The notes under the pieces: model-generated
What the model was told of the DNA's origin: nothing
The model's input: the letters and a program-made list of their open reading frames with translations, nothing else
Databases searched by the model: none
Shown here: one piece after another, positions 16,686 to 24,310 of the stretch
Layout of the letters: each line of letters opens with the position of its first letter
Numbering within the stretch: the first letter of the stretch is position 1
Origin: Cognatazoarcus sp050303815
Lineage (GTDB): Bacteria > Pseudomonadota > Gammaproteobacteria > Burkholderiales > Rhodocyclaceae
Length of the DNA: 64,000 nucleotides
Assembly: GCA_050303815.1 (NCBI GenBank)
Contig: JBNLCM010000115.1
Span: 1-64,000, forward strand
Reading direction: 5' to 3'
Program-made: the position numbers and the translations under genes

Positions 16686-18059
16686 ATGAACCGACCGGAT
16701 CCGGATTCGCCCGAAGCGGATCGCGCCAGGCAGGAACTCAGGGTGCTCGACAGCCAGAACGGAGCCGTGCTCCGGAGCGCGCCCTCGATGGTGTTCGCGA
16801 CCGCCCTGGCGGCTTACGCGATGCACATCTTCTTTCGCCACGGCCTGCCGACCGGCATGACCTTGTCCCCCTGGATGTGGATCATCGGCACGGTCAGCGC
16901 CGCGCGCCTGCTGGCGTTCTACGTCTGGCGTCAGGATCCGGATGCCGAGGCGCGCGCGCGCGGCTGGTCGCGCATCGTGATGGCCCTGTCCGCCCTGACC
17001 GGGCTGAGCTGGAGCCTACTCGCCACCTGGTTGCTCCCGACCGAGGAGAGCAACTTCAGGCCGGCCATTGCCGCGCTGATGATGGGCATCTCGGCCGCGG
17101 TGGTCGTCTCCCACGTCAACCATTTCCGCGCCTATGCAGTCTACCTTTCCTGCATGTTGTTGCCGGCGATCATCCACTTTGCGCAGCAGGAAAGCGCCAG
17201 CACCCGAACCCTGTCCCCGATGCTGATCTTCTTCCTGGTCCTGTTGCTGGTCGGCGGGCGACGCAGCGCGCTCGCGAACGAACGCGGCATTCGCCTGCAG
17301 ATGCGGCTCGAGGCGGCGGTACAGGCCGAGGAGGGCGCGCGCCGGACGGCAGAGGAGGCCAACCTGGCGAAGAACCAGTTCCTCATGAACATGTCCCACG
17401 AACTGCGCACGCCCATGCACGCGGTGCTGGCCTACGCCCAGCTCGGGATCGAGAAGGGGGAGGAGGAGCGGCTGCGTCGCTACTTCGAACGCATTCAGTC
17501 CAGCGCGCGGGGCCTGCTCGTCCTGCTGGGCGACCTGCTCGATCTGGCACGCATGGAATCGGGACGGATGGAATTCACCTTCCGGCCCATGGACCCGATC
17601 CGCCTGGTCGAGGCGACCGCCGCGGAGTTCACGCCAGAGGCCCGCGCGCGCGGTATTGGCCTGGGCATCGCGTCCGGCGGTGCCGGTGTCCGATTTCCGC
17701 TCGATGAAGCGCGCTTCATGCAGGTCCTGCGCAACCTCGTCAGCAATGCCCTCAAGTTCTCACCCGAAGGCAGCACCATCTCGCTCGTGCTCGGGCAGGG
17801 CGAGGAGGGAAGGCATCGCTTGAGCGTCATCGACGAAGGCGTCGGCATTCCGGAGGACGAACTGGATCTGGTGTTCGACAAGTTCGTCCAAAGCAGCCAG
17901 ACCCGGACCGGAGCGGGGGGAACCGGCCTGGGGCTGGCCATCTGCCGGGAGATCATCGAGGCTCACGGGGGCCATATCATGGCGCTGTCGCGCGATGGGG
18001 GTGGCACTGAGATCCGTATCGAGCTGCCCGACCCGGTTGACCCGGCAAAGGCTGCCTGA
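16686..18059 (+). CDS. Membrane sensor histidine kinase
   Basis: Sensor kinase of 457 aa. The N-terminal 190 residues contain about six hydrophobic segments (for example VFATALAAYAMHIFF and MLIFFLVLLLVGG), then a short coiled coil. HisKA follows with MSHELRTPMHAVLAYAQ (His238), then HATPase motifs NLVSNALKFS, DEGVGIPED and GAGGTGLGLAI. No cognate response regulator is adjacent. A decayed paralogue lies immediately downstream. The membrane part resembles a MASE-type sensor without a recognisable ligand pocket. Confidence 0.85.
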   Translation: MNRPDPDSPEADRARQELRVLDSQNGAVLRSAPSMVFATALAAYAMHIFFRHGLPTGMTLSPWMWIIGTVSAARLLAFYVWRQDPDAEARARGWSRIVMALSALTGLSWSLLATWLLPTEESNFRPAIAALMMGISAAVVVSHVNHFRAYAVYLSCMLLPAIIHFAQQESASTRTLSPMLIFFLVLLLVGGRRSALANERGIRLQMRLEAAVQAEEGARRTAEEANLAKNQFLMNMSHELRTPMHAVLAYAQLGIEKGEEERLRRYFERIQSSARGLLVLLGDLLDLARMESGRMEFTFRPMDPIRLVEATAAEFTPEARARGIGLGIASGGAGVRFPLDEARFMQVLRNLVSNALKFSPEGSTISLVLGQGEEGRHRLSVIDEGVGIPEDELDLVFDKFVQSSQTRTGAGGTGLGLAICREIIEAHGGHIMALSRDGGGTEIRIELPDPVDPAKAA

Positions 18060-18167
18060 GCGCGCCGGCCCCTGGCCGACCACGGATCGCGGCGATTTCG
18101 GAACGAGCCCCGTTCCTGCTCTATGATCCGACTGTCGCATGTTCCCTCAGAGGATCAGCCCAGCCCC

Positions 18168-19097
18168 ATGAGCCCATCCACTGTTTCCCGCGCCGGTGCC
18201 CTCCCGCCTGGCTCGCCTGGCACCGACGATGCGCGCCTCCGGCGCCAGCGGGTCGCGCTCCTGCTCGAGGCCACGCCGGCGATCGTCGGCGCGTCGCTGG
18301 CCGCCGCCGTGGGTGCCGTCGCGGTCGGCCGTTTCCACCACGCCATCGTCGTCTGGATTCTTGTCCTGTTCGTCGTGACCGGCCTCCGCTGCCTGCTGTG
18401 CCGCTGCTGGCGACGGGGCAGCGACCGTCGCCAGGCCGCCGGCGGCTGGCTACATGGCCTGTGCGCGCTGGCGCTGGCTGCCGGGATGGTCTGGGGAGGG
18501 CTGCCCGTCGCCCTGGCGCAGGGGGGAGCCGGCTTGCCGATCGGCTTCGGCATCCTGCTGCTGGGGGCGCTGGGCGTGGTGGGCAGTGGTTGGCTGGCGG
18601 CCCATTTCCCGGCGTTTGCCGCGTTTGTTGCCGGGCTCGCGACGTCGACGGCGGCGGGGGCGGTGCAGGATGAGCGGGCCTCGCTCGCCAACTTCGTCGC
18701 GGTGGGGCTGGTTGCGCTGCTGTTGCTGGCGATGGGGCGAGGGCGAGCGGCCCTGGTCGAAACGGGGCTGCGGGCAGAGATTGCGCGGGCCGAAGCCCTG
18801 CGGGAGGCCCGCGAGGCGCGCTGGGCGGCCGAGCGCGAAGCGGTGCGCCTGCGGCAGGAGCGGGCGGCTCACCTCGCACGCCTGCGGATCCCGTTGCACT
18901 CGATGCTCGGTTATGCCCAGCTGGGTCGCGAGCGGGTCGATGATCCGACCGCGCGTCGCTACTTCGAGCGCATCGGACAGAGTGGCGACACGGTGTTCGC
19001 CCTGCTCGACGACATGCAGGCGCTTGCGGCGGAAGGCTCAGTGTGTGAGTGCGCCGAACATCGCGACGACGGCGGAGAGGCTGCACAGCACCAGTAG
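18168..19097 (+). pseudogene. Degenerate histidine kinase, truncated paralogue of the preceding gene
   Basis: Open frame of 309 aa with about six hydrophobic segments and a coiled coil like the upstream kinase. Its dimerisation region aligns to that kinase: RIPLHSMLGYAQLG against RTPMHAVLAYAQLG, and RRYFERIGQSGDTVFALLDD against RRYFERIQSSARGLLVLLGD. The phospho-acceptor His is replaced by Ala and the following Glu by Arg, and the entire HATPase domain is missing. The last about 20 codons run antisense through the end of the TSUP gene and look like read-through. It cannot be a kinase; it may be a relic or a regulator of the intact kinase by heterodimerisation. An upstream Met at 18123 is possible. 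Confidence 0.72.
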
Positions 19098-19769
19098 GAA
19101 CGGCCGGAAGCGGCCGTCGGCCCAGTGCCGGAGGCGTCGCCCGAGCGCGAAACCTAGCACCACCGCCGGCAGCTGGAGCAGCCCGGCGACGACCAGCGTA
19201 TTGTCGAATCGCCCTACGATCCGATAGCTCGCCAGCGACAGCACGCAGCTGTAGACAAAATAGAACGACAAGTTGGCCCGAATGCTCTCGGCGCTGCCGT
19301 GCTGCAGGACGAGGGCCATCGGAGGACCGCCGATCGACGTGGTGGTGCCGGTGAAGCCCGACGCGAGTCCGGCGAGGCCGAGTCGCAGCAGGGTGGGCTC
19401 GAAAGCCTTGCCGATGGCCGAGACCGCCACCCCTGCGAGCACCATGACCGCGACCATCAGCTGCAATGCCGCGGTATCGAGTCGCGTCAGCAGCCAGGCC
19501 CCCGCCAGTGTGCCGGGGATGCGAGTCAGCATCGGGAGCAGCATGGACCGCCATGCCACCGAGGCATGCAGCCGCACGGTGTTGAGCAGGCTCAGCTGGA
19601 GGGCCGCGCAGGTGACCACGGCGGGCACCCAGGCGGGCTCCCACAGCACCAGCAGCGGGGCGGCGACCAGGGCAAGGCCGAAGCCCATTGCGGTCTGCAC
19701 CGTACACCCGAGCGCGATCACTGCGGTGGCGGCCCACCAGATCGGGTCGGCAAGGGGTGCGAGGGGCAT
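19038..19769 (-). CDS. Sulfite exporter TauE/SafE family (TSUP) permease
   Basis: Integral membrane protein of 243 aa with about seven to eight hydrophobic helices. The TSUP hallmark TAMGFGLALVAAPLLVL is in the first helix pair and FTGTTTSIGGPPMALVL in the second repeat. Family members export sulfite, sulfoacetate or other organosulfur anions; the substrate here cannot be told. It begins 14 bp after the ABM gene and forms a unit with it and the NIPSNAP gene. Its 3' end overlaps the degenerate kinase by 60 bp on the opposite strand. Confidence 0.85.
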   Translation of the reverse strand: MPLAPLADPIWWAATAVIALGCTVQTAMGFGLALVAAPLLVLWEPAWVPAVVTCAALQLSLLNTVRLHASVAWRSMLLPMLTRIPGTLAGAWLLTRLDTAALQLMVAVMVLAGVAVSAIGKAFEPTLLRLGLAGLASGFTGTTTSIGGPPMALVLQHGSAESIRANLSFYFVYSCVLSLASYRIVGRFDNTLVVAGLLQLPAVVLGFALGRRLRHWADGRFRPFLLVLCSLSAVVAMFGALTH

Positions 19770-19783
19770 CGGGTGGCGCGCGC

Positions 19784-20128
19784 TCAGCCGTGGCGCGACC
19801 GCGAGTCGGCCGGCGCCTGCTCGCGGTCGTGCATGCCGTAGTCGCGGACGACCGCTGCGACCCGCAGCCGGTAATCGGTAAAGATGCGGTCGCGCCCGGC
19901 AGCCTGGCCCGCCCGGTGGGCCTCGGTGTTGCGCCAGCGGGCCACCGCCGCCTCGTCCCGCCAGAACGACAGCGACAGCAGCTTGCCTGGATCCGAGAGG
20001 CTCTGGAATCGCTCGATGGACAGAAAACCGTCCATCGTCTCGAGCTGGGGGCGGAGGGTGGCGGCCGTGTCCAGATAGGCCGACTTCTGGTCCTCGGCGA
20101 CGACCAGTTCGAAGATGACTGCAATCAT
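19784..20128 (-). CDS. Antibiotic biosynthesis monooxygenase (ABM) domain protein
   Basis: Small dimeric ferredoxin-like alpha/beta-barrel protein of 114 aa: an N-terminal strand (IAVIFELVVAEDQ), then FLSIERFQSL and LLSLSFWRDEAAVARWRNTEAHR, the core ABM pattern. Members are cofactor-free monooxygenases or heme-degrading enzymes; many are of unknown role. It overlaps the NIPSNAP gene by 4 bp (ATGA) and precedes the TSUP gene. Confidence 0.8.
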   Translation of the reverse strand: MIAVIFELVVAEDQKSAYLDTAATLRPQLETMDGFLSIERFQSLSDPGKLLSLSFWRDEAAVARWRNTEAHRAGQAAGRDRIFTDYRLRVAAVVRDYGMHDREQAPADSRSRHG

Positions 20129-20469
20129 GATGCCGCCTCCGCCTGTGTGGGCGCTCGACCGAAGGTGCCGGGTACGACCGCCGGAAAGGTCCGTGTCTCG
20201 CCCAGTATGAAGCGCTCGCGCTGGGCGAAGGCGAAATTCTCGCGACCCTCCGGATCGGCCCGGAGGCGTTCCCGATAGCGCTCGTAGGCGGCCAGCGAAT
20301 CGAAGCCGATCAGGCCGAAGGCTTCGTCGTTGCGCCCCTCGTGCGGGCTGAGGTAGGCCAGCAGATGCCCGCCGCAGCGGGGAATGATGCGCCCCCAGGC
20401 CTCGGCATAGCGGTGGAAGGCGTCGCGCTGGAAGGGGTCGATGCGGTAGTGGATGAGGCAGACGATCAT
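20125..20469 (-). CDS. NIPSNAP family protein
   Basis: A 114-aa single-domain alpha/beta-barrel protein with the NIPSNAP pattern: YRIDPFQRDAFHRYAEAWGRIIPRCGG, then DEAFGLIGFDSLAAYERYRERL. Biochemical role is not established for the family. GGAG precedes the ATG. It is the first gene of a leftward trio with ABM and TSUP, divergent from the ArsR-like regulator across 73 bp, which suggests that regulator controls the trio. Confidence 0.82.
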   Translation of the reverse strand: MIVCLIHYRIDPFQRDAFHRYAEAWGRIIPRCGGHLLAYLSPHEGRNDEAFGLIGFDSLAAYERYRERLRADPEGRENFAFAQRERFILGETRTFPAVVPGTFGRAPTQAEAAS

Positions 20470-20542
20470 GGGTTGGCTCCGGCAGGTCGAGTCCTCATTC
20501 TGTCACCTTGAGCTGGCGCGATGCTTCGCCTACGATCGAACC

Positions 20543-21271
20543 ATGAAAGACGGTCCCCATATTGCGCGCGTCGCGGCGCTGATCGGCGACGCCACCCGGG
20601 CGGAGGTGCTGTCCGCGCTGATGGCCGACCGGGCGCTGACCGCCACCGAGCTGGCGGCCGTGGCCGGCGTGACGCGGGCGACGATCAGCGCGCACCTCGC
20701 GCGCCTCGTCGAGGCCGGCTTGGTATCGGTGTGCCGGCAGGGCCGCCACCGCTACTTTCGCCTCGCCGATCCGGACGTCGCGAGCCTGCTTGAATTGCTG
20801 ATGGGCGTGGCGTTTCGGACTGGTGCCGTGCGCGTCCGACGTTCGCCGCGCGAGCCCGCGCTGCGTCGCGCGAGAGCCTGCTACGACCACCTCGCCGGCG
20901 AACTGGCGGTGGGGCTGTTCGAGGCCATGGCGGCCGGCGAGGTCATCGTGGTGGACGGCGAGGACGTGCTGCCGGGGCCGGCAGCGGCGGACTGGTTCGG
21001 CCGCCTCGGGATCGAGGTCGGGACCCTGCGCGGCCGGCGCCAGCCGTGCCGCCCGTGCCTCGACTGGAGCGAGCGGCGTTACCACCTGGGCGGCGCGCTC
21101 GGCGCCCGACTCTTCGAGCGCCTCCTTGCCCGCGATTGGCTTCGACGCCAGCCGGGCTCACGGGTGGTCCTGCCGACACCGCCGGGTGAGCGCGAGCTGG
21201 CCCGTCTGATCGCCGGCCACGCACCTTCCCGGCCCCTTGATGGCCATCAAGGCCCCGACGAGGGCCACTGA
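20543..21271 (+). CDS. ArsR-family transcription regulator with C-terminal extension
   Basis: Winged-helix repressor-type protein of 242 aa. The HTH lies at residues 10-90 (LIGDATRAEVLSALM and AGVTRATISAHLARLVEAGLV). The second half is an additional domain typical of longer ArsR-like proteins and ends in a proline/histidine-rich tail. It lacks the CxC metal site of arsenic or zinc sensors. It is divergent from the NIPSNAP-ABM-TSUP unit, its likely target. The last about 12 codons contain a perfect Dnr box that serves nirJ, so the C-terminus may be constrained by that operator rather than by protein function. Confidence 0.82.
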   Translation: MKDGPHIARVAALIGDATRAEVLSALMADRALTATELAAVAGVTRATISAHLARLVEAGLVSVCRQGRHRYFRLADPDVASLLELLMGVAFRTGAVRVRRSPREPALRRARACYDHLAGELAVGLFEAMAAGEVIVVDGEDVLPGPAAADWFGRLGIEVGTLRGRRQPCRPCLDWSERRYHLGGALGARLFERLLARDWLRRQPGSRVVLPTPPGERELARLIAGHAPSRPLDGHQGPDEGH

Positions 21272-21285
21272 CGACAATCGGTGCC
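21237..21285 (+). promoter_or_regulatory. Consensus Dnr/FNR box and promoter for nirJ-nirN, inside the arsR-like gene
   Basis: TTGATGGCCATCAA at 21237-21250 is an exact match to TTGAT-N4-ATCAA and a perfect palindrome. With its centre at -41.5 the start is near 21285 and the -10 is GACAAT at 21273-21278 (4 of 6). The box lies within the coding sequence of the upstream regulator, 59 bp before the nirJ start codon. Confidence 0.75.
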
Positions 21286-21308
21286 AGGCTTCAGTGACGG
21301 AGGGCACC

Positions 21309-22526
21309 GTGTTCAGGATTTCGCGCTACATGCGCCAGCTTGCCGGCCAGGGTGGCCGGACCCGACGGCCCGACGCGCCTGCCGGACGTGGACCGGTGGT
21401 GATCTGGAACCTGATCCGCCGCTGCAACCTCACCTGCAAGCACTGCTACTCGATCAGCGCCGACAAGGATTTCGCCGGCGAGCTGTCGAGCGCCGAAGTG
21501 GCGACGGTGATGGACGACCTGAAGGGCTTCGGCGTGCCGGTGCTCATCCTGTCGGGCGGCGAACCGCTCCTGCGCGATGACCTCTTCGAGATCGCCGCAC
21601 GGGCCAAGGCGCTGGGCTTCTACGTGGGGCTGTCCACCAACGGCACGCTGATCGATCCAGCGATGGCCGAGCGGATCGCGGCCGTCGACTTCGACTACCT
21701 GGGCATCAGCCTCGATGGCATCCGCGATACTCATGACCGCTTCCGCCGGCTCGACGGCGCGTTTGACCGCTCGATCGCCGGCCTGCGGCTGGCCCGCGGC
21801 CTCGGCCTGAAGGTCGGCGTGCGCTTCACGCTCACGCGTGACAACGCCCACGACCTGCCGGCCCTGCTGCAACTCGTCGAGGACGAAGGCATCGACCGCT
21901 TCTACCTGTCGCACCTCAACTACGCGGGGCGAGGCAACAAGCACCGCCGCGACGATGCACACCACCGCATGACGCGCGACGCCATGGACCTGCTGTTCGA
22001 CACCTGCTGGGCGCTCGAGTCGACTGGCCGGCCGAAGGACTTCACGACAGGAAACAACGACGCGGACGGGGTCTACTTCCTGCATTGGCTTGCCCGACAC
22101 CTGCCGGAGCGACTGGACGACATGCGGGCCGTGCTTTCCCGCTGGGGCGGCAACGCCAGCGGGGTCGGTGTGGCCAACATCGACAACCTGGGCAATGTCC
22201 ATCCCGACACCATGTGGTGGCACCACACGCTGGGCAACGTGCGCGAGCGGGCCTTCTCCGAGATCTGGCAGGACCGGACCGCGCCCCTGATGGCCGGGCT
22301 CGCCGAGCGTCCCCGTCCGCTCAAGGGTCGCTGCGGCGCCTGCACCTACGTCGATGTCTGCAATGGCAGCTCGCGGGTACGGGCTGAGCAGGTCACCGGC
22401 GACCCCTGGCAGGAGGACCCGGGCTGCTACCTGGAGGACGCGGAGCTGGGCATCGCCCCTGGTGGTGAGCGGGTTCGCGTGACCCCCTGGGTGCGGCTCA
22501 CGGAGGTGTCGGAGGGACGGCCATGA
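21309..22526 (+). CDS. nirJ: NirJ, radical SAM heme d1 biosynthesis enzyme
   Basis: Radical SAM/SPASM-type enzyme of 405 aa that converts the didecarboxysiroheme propionates into the oxo groups of heme d1. The SAM cluster motif is CNLTCKHCY, followed by GGEPLLR; a C-terminal cysteine set (CGACTYVDVCNG, then a further Cys) binds a second Fe-S cluster. The start is GTG at 21309 with GGAGG immediately upstream, giving the usual NirJ N-terminus VFRISRYMRQLA; the longer frame from 21237 begins within the promoter box and is rejected. It overlaps nirN by 4 bp. Confidence 0.95.
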   Translation: MFRISRYMRQLAGQGGRTRRPDAPAGRGPVVIWNLIRRCNLTCKHCYSISADKDFAGELSSAEVATVMDDLKGFGVPVLILSGGEPLLRDDLFEIAARAKALGFYVGLSTNGTLIDPAMAERIAAVDFDYLGISLDGIRDTHDRFRRLDGAFDRSIAGLRLARGLGLKVGVRFTLTRDNAHDLPALLQLVEDEGIDRFYLSHLNYAGRGNKHRRDDAHHRMTRDAMDLLFDTCWALESTGRPKDFTTGNNDADGVYFLHWLARHLPERLDDMRAVLSRWGGNASGVGVANIDNLGNVHPDTMWWHHTLGNVRERAFSEIWQDRTAPLMAGLAERPRPLKGRCGACTYVDVCNGSSRVRAEQVTGDPWQEDPGCYLEDAELGIAPGGERVRVTPWVRLTEVSEGRP

Positions 22527-24079
22527 TGCGCATACTCACCCACGCCGCCGTCCTCGTGCTGGCGGCCCTTGCAGCCGCCTGGGCCGGCGCCGCGGACGGG
22601 CCCGAAGCGACCTACGCGTCCCACTGCGCCGCTTGCCATGGCGCCGGGCGCCTCGGCGGCACCGGTCCGGCCCTGTTGCCGGAAAACCTGGCGCGCCTGA
22701 AGAAGACGGCGGCCCTCAACACCATCCGCGACGGCCGGGTGGCGACCCAGATGCCGGCCTTTGGCGACCGGCTGGATGCCGCCGCGCTCGCGGCGCTGGC
22801 CGACTGGATCTACACGCCCGTGGTGCCGGCGCCGCAATGGACCGATGATGACATCCGGGCCTCGCGCATCGAGCATGTGGCGGCCGGCTCGCTGCCCGAC
22901 GAGCCGGCGTTCGAGGCCGACATGATGAACCTCTTCATCGTCGTGGAGGGGGGAGACCACCACGTGAGTGTCCTCGATGGCGACCGGATGGAGCGCATCC
23001 ATCGCTTTCCCTCGCGTTACGCGCTGCACGGTGGTCCCAAGTTCACTCCGGATGGTCGTTACGTCTATTTCGCAAGCCGCGACGGCTGGATCAGCAAGTT
23101 CGACATCTGGAACCTGACGATGGTCGCCGAGGTGCGCGCGGGCATCAACACGCGCAATGCGGCGGTCTCGGCGGACGGACAGGTCGTGGCGGTGGCCAAC
23201 TACCTGCCGAACACGCTGGTGCTGCTCGACGGCGACCTGAATCTGATCAAGGCGATTGCGGTGACCGACGCGGCTGGCAAGCTCAGCTCGCGCGTCTCCG
23301 CGGTCTATGACGCGTCCCCCCGGCAGTCCTTCGTCGCGGCACTCAAGGACGTGCCGGAGGTTTGGGAGATCAGTTACACCAAGGCCGTCGAACCGATCGC
23401 CCAGGGGTTGGTGCACGACTATCAGTACAAGGAGGGGACCTTCGTTCCCGGCTACCTGAATCCGCGCCGCTCGATGCTGGACGCGCCGATGGACGACTTC
23501 TTCTTCACCCAGGATTATTCCGAAGTCATGGGGACGACCCGGGGCGGCAAGGGGCAGGTGGTGAACCTCGACGTGCGCAAGGCGGTGGCGGAGCTGGATA
23601 TCCCGGGCATGCCCCATCTTGGCTCGGGCATCACCTGGAACTACCAGGGCCGCCGGGTGATGGGTAGTCCCAACCTGAAGGACGGTGTCGTCAGTGTCAT
23701 CGACATGGCGAACTGGAAGACGATCAAGCGGATCCCGACCCTGGGCCCTGGCTTCTTCATGCGCAGCCACGAGCAGTCGCGCTACGCCTTTGTCGACTCG
23801 ATGATGAGCCCGACCGGGCGTGACACCCTGCAGGTGATCGACAAGGAGACCCTCGAGGTCGTCCGGTCGCTTCGACCCGAACCCGGCAAGACGCTGGCTC
23901 ACATCGAGTTCGACCGCCACGGCCGCTACGCCATCGCGAGCCTGTGGGAGCAGGAGGGCGCGCTGATCTTCTACGACGCGGTGACCCTCGAGGAGATCAA
24001 GCGCCTGCCGGCGTCGAAGCCGGTCGGCAAATACAACCTCTTCAACAAGATCACCAAGTCCGAGGGGACCAGCCACTAG
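22523..24079 (+). CDS. nirN: NirN, c/d1-type cytochrome (dihydro-heme d1 dehydrogenase)
   Basis: Periplasmic NirS paralogue of 518 aa with a signal peptide (VLVLAALAAAWAGAA) and a cytochrome c domain with CAACH at residues 35-39, followed by a d1-type propeller (SRDGWISKFDIWNLTMVAEV, ends GKYNLFNKITKS). NirN oxidises dihydro-heme d1 to heme d1 and passes the cofactor toward NirS. It begins in the nirJ stop codon, so the two are cotranscribed from the box at 21237. Confidence 0.93.
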   Translation: MMRILTHAAVLVLAALAAAWAGAADGPEATYASHCAACHGAGRLGGTGPALLPENLARLKKTAALNTIRDGRVATQMPAFGDRLDAAALAALADWIYTPVVPAPQWTDDDIRASRIEHVAAGSLPDEPAFEADMMNLFIVVEGGDHHVSVLDGDRMERIHRFPSRYALHGGPKFTPDGRYVYFASRDGWISKFDIWNLTMVAEVRAGINTRNAAVSADGQVVAVANYLPNTLVLLDGDLNLIKAIAVTDAAGKLSSRVSAVYDASPRQSFVAALKDVPEVWEISYTKAVEPIAQGLVHDYQYKEGTFVPGYLNPRRSMLDAPMDDFFFTQDYSEVMGTTRGGKGQVVNLDVRKAVAELDIPGMPHLGSGITWNYQGRRVMGSPNLKDGVVSVIDMANWKTIKRIPTLGPGFFMRSHEQSRYAFVDSMMSPTGRDTLQVIDKETLEVVRSLRPEPGKTLAHIEFDRHGRYAIASLWEQEGALIFYDAVTLEEIKRLPASKPVGKYNLFNKITKSEGTSH

Positions 24080-24111
24080 GGCCTGGGGACAGGTGTCTGG
24101 CGGATCAGGCT

Positions 24112-24151
24112 GGGGCCGCGGGCGCCTGCGATGGCATGCGCTCGCGGCCCC
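24112..24151 (+). terminator. Long hairpin after nirN
   Basis: A 9-bp outer stem (24112-24120 with 24143-24151) continues inward through a GCGC pairing. It begins 32 bp after the nirN stop. No T run follows, so it is either a Rho-assisted end or an RNA-stabilising structure. Confidence 0.45.
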
Positions 24152-24208
24152 GGCGCATGTGGAGGCGCGTTCCGCAGATGCCGCCCGGTGGCGCATGACT
24201 GACGTTTC

Positions 24209-24222
24209 TTGACTTCAGGCAA
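24209..24222 (+). promoter_or_regulatory. Weak Dnr-like half-palindrome upstream of the chemoreceptor
   Basis: TTGACTTCAGGCAA has one good half-site and one degraded half-site. The base positions expected for a -10 at -41.5 spacing (24245-24250, GTTGCT) are poor. It could also be a sigma-70 -35 region. Listed because the gene it precedes encodes a heme-binding sensor beside the nir cluster. Confidence 0.2.
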
Positions 24223-24310
24223 GAATCGGAAAACAAAATTAACAGTTGCTCTTAAGCTTGGCCCTGTGCAGCCGAATGCGAGGTATCTGCCCATCAAGGA
24301 TGGCATCGCC

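Noticed and set aside
21237..21308. N-terminal extension of nirJ from 21237
   Set aside because: Its first codon is the Dnr box itself; GTG at 21309 has a strong ribosome site and gives the family N-terminus.
22427..24196. 589-codon open frame antisense to nirN
   Set aside because: Shadow frame; the opposite strand encodes a clear NirN with heme motif and signal peptide.
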